Assembly: GCA_029862935.1 (NCBI GenBank) | Contig: JAOTWK010000275.1 | Coordinates: forward strand, 1 to 5,267 | From: Gemmatimonadota bacterium | GTDB taxonomy: Bacteria > Gemmatimonadota > Gemmatimonadetes > Gemmatimonadales > GWC2-71-9 | Direction of reading: 5' to 3' | Length of the DNA stretch: 5,267 nucleotides | Part shown: positions 1 through 5,267 of the stretch, piece after piece | Layout: every line of letters begins with the position of its first letter | How positions within the stretch are numbered: position 1 is the stretch's first letter | Notes under the pieces: generated by a model | The model's input: the letters and a program-made list of their open reading frames with translations, nothing else | Database searches by the model: none | Told to the model about the DNA's origin: nothing | Program-made: the position numbers and the translations under genes

Positions 1-481
1 GAGCGGTCCGTTCTATTGCCCTGCTGACGAAAAGGTCTACCTGGACCTGGGCTTCTTCGACGAGCTCCACCGACGCTTCGGCGCGCCCGGAGATTTTGCG
101 CAGGCCTATGTGATTGCTCACGAGGTGGCGCATCACGTCCAGAACGTGTTGGGGACGGAGGGTCAAGTTCGCCGTGCCCGGCAACAGCAACCCAGCATGG
201 CCAATGAGCTCTCGGTGCGGCTCGAGCTTCAAGCGGACTGCTATGCTGGCGTGTGGGGATACTCGACCGCCCAACGGGACATCCTGCAGCAAGGCGACGT
301 CGAGGAAGGACTTGGCGCCGCGGCAGCGGTCGGTGACGACCGCATCCAGCGGAAGTCCACCGGCCGGGTCAATCCGGACGCTTTCACCCATGGCTCGTCT
401 GCCGAGCGCGTGGCCTGGTTTCGCCGCGGCTTCGAGAGCGGCGACCCGCGAGTCTGCGATACGTTTTCGGGAGGTCGGTAG
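1..481 (+). CDS. ypfJ: Neutral zinc metallopeptidase, YpfJ family (5'-truncated by window edge)
   Basis: The reading frame is open from base 2 to the TAG at 479-481 and gives about 159 residues of the C-terminal part of a putative neutral zinc metallopeptidase (Pfam Zn_peptidase, E. coli YpfJ type). The zincin motif HEVAH lies at bases 119-133 and continues as HVQN, which is characteristic of the family. About 30 residues on, the segment [11 protein letters not shown] (Glu at 224-226) supplies the likely third zinc ligand and another family signature. The C-terminus carries [17 protein letters not shown] followed by SGDP and a Cys, also typical. The visible upstream part, with [13 protein letters not shown], matches the strand before the active-site helix. 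Family members are usually about 280-300 residues with an N-terminal membrane segment, so roughly the first 120-140 residues are missing. A GTG at 110 is not the real start because homologous sequence precedes it. The physiological substrate of the family is unknown. The gene converges on the minus-strand series. Confidence 0.93.
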   Translation, partial: SGPFYCPADEKVYLDLGFFDELHRRFGAPGDFAQAYVIAHEVAHHVQNVLGTEGQVRRARQQQPSMANELSVRLELQADCYAGVWGYSTAQRDILQQGDVEEGLGAAAAVGDDRIQRKSTGRVNPDAFTHGSSAERVAWFRRGFESGDPRVCDTFSGGR

Positions 482-486
482 CGCGC

Positions 487-978
487 TCAGTCGCGCAGCA
501 GGTCTTCGTTGGCCGCCCCGGACGGCGGTGCCGAGCTCGCCGTTGCGCGAATTGCGGCGTTGACCAGTTCTTTTGCCGCGCGAACATGACGCGTGAGAGC
601 GAACAACCCGCCCTTCTCAAGATCTAGCTTCCGCCGCAACAGGGCCAATACCGGATCGAGCTCACGTCTGAGAACCCGCTGCCACGTCTCGAGGTTGCCG
701 GCAATCACGTACTTGACGCGCTCACGGTCTGCTACGGTCCCCATGCGCGCCTCTCGACACTCGCCGTGAAACAGATCCAGATAGACCGTGCGGTCTTCGT
801 CGATCCCGCCAGTACGATCAGCACGCAACACGAGCAAGACAGGCCAGGTCCAGTGACGCGCCGCGTGGTGGTAGCTCTCGCTGGCATTGAGCTCCCGGGC
901 CCATGCTTGGACCCAGGAGTCGGTGAAGAGGTCGGGGTGCATGAAGGGAGCAACGATGACGGGGGCGCCGTGGCCCAC
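487..978 (-). CDS. SCP2 sterol-binding-domain-like small protein
   Basis: This encodes a 163-residue soluble protein with no signal peptide or membrane segment. From about residue 18 to 141 it resembles the small stand-alone SCP2-type (sterol carrier protein 2) lipid-binding proteins of bacteria and archaea. Seen features are an N-terminal FTDSWVQAWARELN helix, a strand WPVLLVLR, the segment YLDLFHGECREAR (residues 66-78), the VIAGNLETWQ turn (91-100), and the C-terminal helices LDPVLALLRRKLDLEKG and ALTRHVRAAKELV. In the family these form a hydrophobic pocket, but the ligand here is unknown. The start is uncertain. GTG at 978 lies 3 bases after the stop of the upstream gene, with AAGGA placed rather far away inside that gene's last codons. 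ATG at 942 gives 151 residues beginning MHPDLFTDSW, which fits family length better but has no clear Shine-Dalgarno sequence. The Ala/Ser/Pro-rich C-terminus (about 144-155) is probably disordered. The assignment rests on motif resemblance only. Confidence 0.68.
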   Translation of the reverse strand: MGHGAPVIVAPFMHPDLFTDSWVQAWARELNASESYHHAARHWTWPVLLVLRADRTGGIDEDRTVYLDLFHGECREARMGTVADRERVKYVIAGNLETWQRVLRRELDPVLALLRRKLDLEKGGLFALTRHVRAAKELVNAAIRATASSAPPSGAANEDLLRD

Positions 979-981
979 CGC

Positions 982-1677
982 CTACGGCAGTTCCTTCACA
1001 GAGATGTTGCGGAAATACACTGCACTCTCGTCGTCATGGTTTTGCAGACCGATGTACCCTTTTGAGGCGAAATCGACAATCTTGCCGCGCGGCTCGGCGT
1101 CCCAATCGAGGACCTTCGTGCCATTGAGTACCACGGTTATGCGGTTGCCTTGAAAGGTGATGCGGTATCGGTTCCACACGCCGGGCGGGTTCGCAGCCAT
1201 CGTGCTCGGCGCCTCGGCGTCGTACACGCCCCCAGTCCGGTGAATGTCTTCGAAGGTGGGGGCGCCAGAATCACAAATCTGGACCTCGAAACTGTGCAAG
1301 ACGTAATCGTCGCTCGTGGGGACACCGGGCACGCGCAGGAAGATCCCTGAGTTGGTCCGCTCGTCGGCGGTCTTGTATTCGAGGTCAAGGATGAAATCAC
1401 CGTATTCCTTGACCGCATACCAGAAAAGCCCCATGCCACCGTGCGACATCAGGACGCCTGTCTCCGGATCGAGGTCGAAGTAGCCGGGGCCATAGTGGTT
1501 CCAGCCGTGTTTGGAATAGCGGCCCTCTTGTCGCGTCAGAATCTGCTCGAACCCATCTTGCATCGCGGTCACCTCCTGGCCAACAGGAACCGCCGGCGCC
1601 ACGTTGGGCCGCGCAAGCACCCGGTAGGCGCCGAACGCGAACGCCACAAGCGCAATGGCGAAGATAAGTGTTCTCAT
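982..1677 (-). CDS. Exported DUF1080 / 3-keto-disaccharide hydrolase-domain protein
   Basis: This is a 231-residue protein of the DUF1080 family (Pfam 3keto-disac_hyd), a concanavalin-like beta-sandwich. Some members hydrolyse 3-keto-glycosides; others are carbohydrate-binding proteins. Residues 1-22 look like a signal peptide: MR, then a hydrophobic stretch 4-17, then a possible V-L-A cleavage site at 20-22. No lipobox cysteine follows, so it is not a lipoprotein. Family landmarks are GGMGLFWY (80-87), the strand DFILDLEYK (94-102), NSGIFLR (109-115), the HSFEVQICDS segment (128-137), TGGVYDAEAPS (148-158), WNRYRI (168-173), VLNGTKVLDWD (183-193) and the closing GYIGLQNHDDES..FRNISVKEL (208-230). 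The usual opening LFNGKDLSGW of many members is replaced by a different sequence around 43-63. The ATG at 1677 follows the upstream oxidoreductase by 28 bases with only a weak purine stretch (GTGAG) before it. A periplasmic or extracytoplasmic role in glycoside cleavage is inferred from family and context. Confidence 0.88.
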   Translation of the reverse strand: MRTLIFAIALVAFAFGAYRVLARPNVAPAVPVGQEVTAMQDGFEQILTRQEGRYSKHGWNHYGPGYFDLDPETGVLMSHGGMGLFWYAVKEYGDFILDLEYKTADERTNSGIFLRVPGVPTSDDYVLHSFEVQICDSGAPTFEDIHRTGGVYDAEAPSTMAANPPGVWNRYRITFQGNRITVVLNGTKVLDWDAEPRGKIVDFASKGYIGLQNHDDESAVYFRNISVKELP

Positions 1678-1705
1678 ATGATCTCACTCATTGTAGTGAA
1701 GACTG

Positions 1706-2962
1706 TCACTGCCGTGGATTCCACTCTCCCTTCGCCACCGCCGGCACGAATGACTCGAGTCCGGGCGGCGGAAAGGTGATCGTCTGCTCCTGCTCCGCAC
1801 TCATGTATGCCGTCATCAGCAACTCGGTGACGTTCACACCATCGTCGAAGTTCTCCCTCGGGCGTACGCCTGCGAGGAACGACTGGACCATATGCCGGTC
1901 TTCGCCCACGTAACCGTATTCGGCTTCCTCATCGCTCACAATGGGCATGAGACCCATCTCGGCGTTTTGCTTCTCAACCAGATCCTCGCCCGCGTCGCCC
2001 ACCACCTGCCGGCTGAAGAAGACCTTCGGTCCAGCGTCCAGCGTGTTGACCGACAGTGAGTACTCGGGCCCCAACAACTCCATACTGAGTCTCAAGCCTG
2101 CGCCCACATAGCACCACGATGTGGTGGCCTCAACGATCCGCTGGTTGCCGTCCGCATCATGATATTCGACCAACGCCCTGGCGAAATCCTCCGAAGGTCG
2201 GTTCGCATAGTCGATCTTACCGCCGCTATTCTCGGCCAGTATGTCGGCGTAGTGCGGCTGCTGCCACTTGAGACACGACGTGTGGGCAGTGACCTTGACG
2301 GGCGTGAGCGCGCTCCGCGGCGCATCCGGCGGCGTCAATAGAAACCGCGCCACCTCCACCGAATGGCACATCATGTCGTTGAGCACGCCACCGCCCTGCA
2401 GCGACCCCTCCCAGAACCACGGCATGTGGGGCCCACTGTGTTCTTCGGCGGCACGCGCCAGGTACGGCGGACCAGTCAGCGCCGCACCCCGAGACCAGAG
2501 AATGGTCTTTCCACGCACGACTGCCGGCGAGAACAACTGATTTTCGAGATACCCGTCGAGCACACCGATCTTCTTCACCAACTCGAGCATTCTGTAGGCC
2601 TCGTCGGCGTTCCGCCCCAAAGGCTTCTCGCAACACACACCGATCAACTCACCTTTGCCCGACTCGACGGCTTGGGCGATCTCCTCCATGATCTCGATGC
2701 GGGTGAAATTCGGCGCGCAGATCCACACGGCATCGATCGACGGATCAGCGACCATGTCCGTCACCGAATCGAACAGTCTGGGATCGCCGACGCCTAGCTT
2801 CTTCGCAAGCGCCGCTGCTTCCTCACCTGTTCCGTCCTTTCGGCTCACGACTCCATTGATGTCGGCGTCCCGAATCCCCGCGAACGCGCGGATGTGAAAC
2901 TTGCCGACGAACCCCACACCAATGATGCCGATGCCAAGTCGCTTCGGTGCCATATTCAGCAT
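1706..2962 (-). CDS. Gfo/Idh/MocA-family NAD(P)-dependent oxidoreductase (complete)
   Basis: This is a 418-residue sugar dehydrogenase of the Gfo/Idh/MocA family. The N-terminal Rossmann fold opens almost at once with [15 protein letters not shown]; the dinucleotide loop GVGFVG is at 15-20. A segment WICAPN follows (80-85), then the family signature [13 protein letters not shown] (110-122), whose Lys113 is the expected catalytic lysine. The C-terminal domain carries [19 protein letters not shown] (190-208), with Asp196 and His200 in the usual catalytic/substrate positions. There is no signal peptide or Tat motif, so the enzyme should be cytosolic. Members oxidise or reduce sugars, inositols and glycosides; the exact substrate is not readable, but the adjacent DUF1080 gene makes glycoside C3 oxidation or 3-keto reduction plausible. 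Start choice: ATG at 2962 has GAAAGG only 2 bases upstream, whereas ATG at 2953 (MAPKRLG) has it 11 bases upstream and begins right before the Rossmann fold, so 2953 is equally or more likely. It follows the permease gene by 37 bases. Confidence 0.92.
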   Translation of the reverse strand: MLNMAPKRLGIGIIGVGFVGKFHIRAFAGIRDADINGVVSRKDGTGEEAAALAKKLGVGDPRLFDSVTDMVADPSIDAVWICAPNFTRIEIMEEIAQAVESGKGELIGVCCEKPLGRNADEAYRMLELVKKIGVLDGYLENQLFSPAVVRGKTILWSRGAALTGPPYLARAAEEHSGPHMPWFWEGSLQGGGVLNDMMCHSVEVARFLLTPPDAPRSALTPVKVTAHTSCLKWQQPHYADILAENSGGKIDYANRPSEDFARALVEYHDADGNQRIVEATTSWCYVGAGLRLSMELLGPEYSLSVNTLDAGPKVFFSRQVVGDAGEDLVEKQNAEMGLMPIVSDEEAEYGYVGEDRHMVQSFLAGVRPRENFDDGVNVTELLMTAYMSAEQEQTITFPPPGLESFVPAVAKGEWNPRQ

Positions 2963-2964
2963 TG

Positions 2965-2970
2965 CCTTTC
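2965..2970 (-). promoter_or_regulatory. Candidate ribosome binding site GAAAGG for the complete oxidoreductase
   Basis: On the minus strand GAAAGG reads from 2970 to 2965. It is 2 bases from ATG 2962, which is too close for efficient use, and 11 bases from ATG 2953, which is somewhat long but workable. This spacing argues for the shorter product starting MAPKRLG. Confidence 0.45.
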
Positions 2971-2999
2971 ACATGTGCGTCTGCAACCGTGTGATTGGC

Positions 3000-4262
3000 C
3001 TACCCTGTCACTCCCGGCCCGTGGTCGTCCGCTGCGTCGGCCCTGGACCGATCGACCCGGTCGTTGAAGAGCAGGGCAAAGCCTACCATGATCACCGCCG
3101 CGAACGCCGCCGGGACGAACCAGAATTGCTGCCACTGGCCGAGCGTCAGCGCGCCCCCATCGCCCAGGAAGGCGTTGAAGAGATTGCCCGCCGCCTGAGC
3201 GCCGATCAGCATGCCAAGCCCGTAGGTGACCAGCACCAGCATCCCCTGCGCCTGGCCGCGAATCGCAGGCGTCGACTTCTTATCGACGTAGATCTGGCCG
3301 GTGACGAAGAAGAAGTCGTAGCAGATTCCGTGCAGTAGGATGCCGACGATGATCATCCAGAAGACCTCGCTTGGCGCCGCGAGGGCAAAGAACACGTAGC
3401 GCAGAACCCACGCCCCCATGCCCGCCACGAGCATCCACTTCACGCCAAGGCGAACGAAGAAGACCGGCATCAGGAGCATGAAGATGACCTCGGACATCTG
3501 CCCGAGCGTCTGCGTGCCCGCGATGTTCTGGAACCCCGTCCCCTCGAGAAAGAGCTGCGTGAAGTTGTAGTACGCCGCTAGCGGGATCGAGATGAGTAGC
3601 GAGGCGCCGAGGAAGACGTAGAACGGTCTGCTGCCCAACGCCTTCAGCGCGTCGAGTCCGAGGATACTGCGGGGTGAGACCTTTTCTCCCGCCGCCGGTG
3701 GCGGCGTGTGTGGCAGCGAGAAGCTGTACAGACCCAACACGAGACTCGTCACTGCGGCCGTGTAGAGCGGCAGGGGCGTCTGCTCGGGCAGATTCCCGCC
3801 CGTCACGAACATCCTGAGCACCAAGCTGACAAAGAGACCGGCAACGATCCAGCCGATCGTGCCGAACACCCGGATGAGTGGAAACTGCTTTTCCTGGTGG
3901 GCGATGTTGTGAAACGCCAGCGAGTTCGCGAGCCCAAGGGTTGGCATGAAGCAGAGGTTGTACAGCAGCAGCAGCAGCACGAACACCGCCGGTGCGCCGC
4001 TGAATTGCGGGACGGTCAACAACACCAGACCGCCAAGGATATGTAGCACCCCCAGCACCTTCTCCGTCGAGAAGTAGCGATCGGCCACCAGCCCGAGAAA
4101 GAACGGCGCCGCGATGGCGGCGATCGGATTGACGGTGAAGGGCCAGTGTGTCAGGTCGCCCATGCCCTCGGCGGTCATGTACACGGCGATAGACGTATAC
4201 CACGCCCCCCAGATGAAGAACTGGAGGAACATCATGATCATGAGTCGGGTCGTTGTGCGCAC
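3000..4262 (-). CDS. MFS permease, nucleoside:H+ symporter (NupG/XapB-like) family
   Basis: This is a 420-residue integral membrane protein of the major facilitator superfamily, best matched to the nucleoside:H+ symporter group (Pfam Nuc_H_symport). The length fits the family. It starts directly in TM1 ([22 protein letters not shown]), where QFFIWGAWY is a family hallmark. Other signatures are [18 protein letters not shown] (TM2 and the TM2-3 loop), [17 protein letters not shown] (around TM5), and the C-terminal-half segment [17 protein letters not shown] followed by RGQAQGM. About twelve hydrophobic segments can be picked out, with a polar central loop near [15 protein letters not shown]. 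coli NupG and XapB carry nucleosides, but many environmental homologues sit beside sugar oxidoreductase genes, so substrate may be a sugar or glycoside. The start is GTG at 4262, supported by AGGAG 8 bases upstream. It lies 31 bases downstream of the partial oxidoreductase and 37 bases upstream of the complete one, consistent with one operon. Confidence 0.88.
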   Translation of the reverse strand: MRTTTRLMIMMFLQFFIWGAWYTSIAVYMTAEGMGDLTHWPFTVNPIAAIAAPFFLGLVADRYFSTEKVLGVLHILGGLVLLTVPQFSGAPAVFVLLLLLYNLCFMPTLGLANSLAFHNIAHQEKQFPLIRVFGTIGWIVAGLFVSLVLRMFVTGGNLPEQTPLPLYTAAVTSLVLGLYSFSLPHTPPPAAGEKVSPRSILGLDALKALGSRPFYVFLGASLLISIPLAAYYNFTQLFLEGTGFQNIAGTQTLGQMSEVIFMLLMPVFFVRLGVKWMLVAGMGAWVLRYVFFALAAPSEVFWMIIVGILLHGICYDFFFVTGQIYVDKKSTPAIRGQAQGMLVLVTYGLGMLIGAQAAGNLFNAFLGDGGALTLGQWQQFWFVPAAFAAVIMVGFALLFNDRVDRSRADAADDHGPGVTG

Positions 4263-4270
4263 GGACGCTG

Positions 4271-4275
4271 CTCCT
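4271..4275 (-). promoter_or_regulatory. Shine-Dalgarno AGGAG for the GTG-started permease
   Basis: AGGAG reads on the minus strand from 4275 to 4271, leaving 8 bases to the GTG codon at 4262-4260. This is the strongest ribosome binding site in the window and fixes a non-ATG start for the permease. Confidence 0.75.
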
Positions 4276-4276
4276 A

Positions 4277-4292
4277 GGCGGTTCGGCGGTTC
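4277..4292. repeat. Perfect tandem 8-bp direct repeat in the intergenic gap
   Basis: GGCGGTTC occurs twice head to tail (4277-4284 and 4285-4292; GAACCGCC on the minus strand). It fills the space between the stop codon of the partial oxidoreductase (4296-4294) and the permease Shine-Dalgarno. It may be a small slippage duplication that sets gene spacing; no known operator was recognised. Confidence 0.7.
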
Positions 4293-4293
4293 G

Positions 4294-5267
4294 CTACACG
4301 ATTCTCCGCCTCGCTGGATCCCACATCACTTTCCGGCCTTCCAGATACGACCGGGTCGCCATGTGACAGGTGATGGCTTCTTCGAAGCCGCGCTCGATGT
4401 TGCAGCTGGTTTCGCCCCCATTGCGAATGACGTGCAGCCACTCATCGATCAACAAGTGATATGCCGACACCCGACGCCCACCTCGATAGGTGTAGAGCAA
4501 ACCACGCGACACGAAGTACTCCTCGGTGGCCGACGTTACCGCATCGATCCCCTTGAAACCAGGGCGATACGTGAACATCGGCCGCGAGGCGTCGAGGATC
4601 CCATCCTCGAGCTTCTTCTCGTATCGGGTCGACTCCGGATCGACGGTGACGGTCAGGTCGCCACTCACCCGCATGGTGGCGTCGTGCCCCATGAACTGCA
4701 GGCCGCGATAGTTGCTGTTCGCGAGAGTGGCGCTGTAGACGAACGTGAGCTCGCGGTCAGGATACTCGTAGACGGCCTGGAACACGTCAGGCACGTCGCG
4801 CCCATCTTTAAAGTAGTAGATCCCGCCGGAGGCGACGGCAGACTTGGGGATCCCCAGCTGCAGGATCTGGTTCACGCCGTCGTATTCGTGTGACAGGAGG
4901 TCGCCGGACAGTCCCGTCCCATAGTCGAACCAGCAACGCCACCGGAAGAACCGCTCGCGATTGAACGGCACCTTGTTTGGCGCTGGCCCCTGAAACAGAT
5001 CCCAGTCGATCGTCCGCGGATTGCCTTCTTCATGGAGGTCCCACACCCATGCGCCCCACGGCGTATTCCGATTGGTCGTGCCCTCGACGAGCGTGATGGG
5101 ACCGAGGATGTTCGCGTCGATGACCTCCCGCGCCTTGTTGTGCGCTTCCGACTGGCGGTTCTGGTGCCCGAGCTGGAACACGATGTCCGACTGGGTGACG
5201 GCCTTGTGCATGGCGTGCGCCTCTTCCTCCGTGCGCGACATGCACTTCTCGCAGTAGACGTGGATGC
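4294..5267 (-). CDS. Gfo/Idh/MocA-family oxidoreductase (N-terminus beyond right edge)
   Basis: The frame is open from the window edge to the TAG at 4296-4294, giving about 323 residues. The first visible residues are IHVYCEKCMSRTEEEAHA, the end of the Rossmann domain including the family signature normally read as EKP; the catalytic-type lysine is kept but Pro is replaced by Cys. An internal ATG at 5241 lies after this signature and is not the start. Counting from that Met, the C-terminal domain contains IDWDLFQGPAP (78-88), WRCWFDYGTGLSGDLLSHEYD (101-121, with Asp114, His118 and Asp121 in the conserved catalytic region), GGIYYFKDGRDVPD (139-152) and a closing VMWDPARRRIV. The DWDLFQGPAP and WFDYGTG segments are typical of the large subgroup abundant in Planctomycetota, Verrucomicrobiota and Acidobacteriota, many of which carry a Tat signal; whether this one does cannot be seen. 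About 100 or more N-terminal residues, including the NAD-binding loop, are missing. It is the first visible gene of the minus-strand series. Confidence 0.92.
   Translation of the reverse strand, partial: IHVYCEKCMSRTEEEAHAMHKAVTQSDIVFQLGHQNRQSEAHNKAREVIDANILGPITLVEGTTNRNTPWGAWVWDLHEEGNPRTIDWDLFQGPAPNKVPFNRERFFRWRCWFDYGTGLSGDLLSHEYDGVNQILQLGIPKSAVASGGIYYFKDGRDVPDVFQAVYEYPDRELTFVYSATLANSNYRGLQFMGHDATMRVSGDLTVTVDPESTRYEKKLEDGILDASRPMFTYRPGFKGIDAVTSATEEYFVSRGLLYTYRGGRRVSAYHLLIDEWLHVIRNGGETSCNIERGFEEAITCHMATRSYLEGRKVMWDPARRRIV

Noticed and set aside
110..481. Stand-alone 123-residue protein starting at GTG 110
   Set aside because: The same frame is open to the window's left edge and the upstream residues match the metallopeptidase family, so this is the tail of a truncated gene.
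481..496. Possible hairpin GCGCG-CTCAGT-CGCGC at the convergent gene ends, as a bidirectional terminator
   Set aside because: The stem is only 5 bp, there is no T-run on either side, and the 3' arm lies in the coding end of the SCP2-like gene. In GC-rich DNA such a stem is expected by chance.
2970..2977. 8-bp palindrome CACATGTG in the gap upstream of the complete oxidoreductase
   Set aside because: It is a single short palindrome with no second copy or matching promoter elements seen; too little to call an operator.
3963..3977. (CAG)5 trinucleotide run
   Set aside because: On the minus strand it is CTG codons for a leucine run in a transmembrane helix of the permease, so it is explained by coding for hydrophobic residues.
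3280..4203. Long open frame (307 codons) on the minus strand overlapping the permease
   Set aside because: It is an out-of-frame shadow of the MFS gene: its translation is Arg/Gly/His-rich without recognisable domains, while the permease frame has clear family motifs and a good ribosome binding site.
4114..4893. Long open frame (259 codons) on the plus strand opposite the permease start and the partial oxidoreductase
   Set aside because: It is antisense to two well-supported genes, spans their junction and has no recognisable domain. Long antisense frames are common in GC-rich codon-biased DNA.

Overview
The window is GC-rich bacterial DNA, densely coding, with six protein genes and almost no intergenic space. 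I see no rRNA, tRNA, CRISPR array, insertion sequence or phage gene. The gene mix (two Gfo/Idh/MocA oxidoreductases, a nucleoside:H+ symporter-type MFS permease and an exported DUF1080/3-keto-disaccharide hydrolase-domain protein) is typical of soil or aquatic Acidobacteriota (for example Vicinamibacteria-like lineages), Planctomycetota, Verrucomicrobiota or Gemmatimonadota. Acidobacteriota is my best guess, but it rests on gene content only.

Layout. Positions 1-481 (+) hold the C-terminal part of a YpfJ-type neutral zinc metallopeptidase that enters from outside the window. Everything else is on the minus strand and reads right to left as one tight series: a Gfo/Idh/MocA oxidoreductase whose N-terminus lies beyond the right edge (5267-4294), an MFS nucleoside/sugar permease (4262-3000), a second, complete Gfo/Idh/MocA oxidoreductase (2962-1706), a secreted DUF1080 protein (1677-982), and a small SCP2-like protein (978-487). 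Gaps between consecutive minus-strand genes are 31, 37, 28 and 3 bases, so a single transcript is likely. This series converges on the metallopeptidase gene with 5 bases between the two stop codons. No promoter is visible for the minus-strand series, so it probably starts beyond the right edge.

How the genes may work together. Gfo/Idh/MocA enzymes are NAD(P)-dependent sugar dehydrogenases, and some oxidise C3 of a glycoside to the 3-keto form. DUF1080 proteins include enzymes that cleave 3-keto-glycosides. A permease between them would bring in the glycoside, a released sugar or a nucleoside-like compound. The cassette therefore looks like an oxidative (3-keto) glycoside-breakdown operon. The substrate cannot be read from the sequence. 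The exported DUF1080 protein and the apparently cytosolic complete oxidoreductase pose a compartment question, described in the findings. The SCP2-like protein has no obvious role in this pathway and may simply be co-transcribed.

No stretch longer than 300 bases lacks a gene. The longest non-coding gap is 37 bases.
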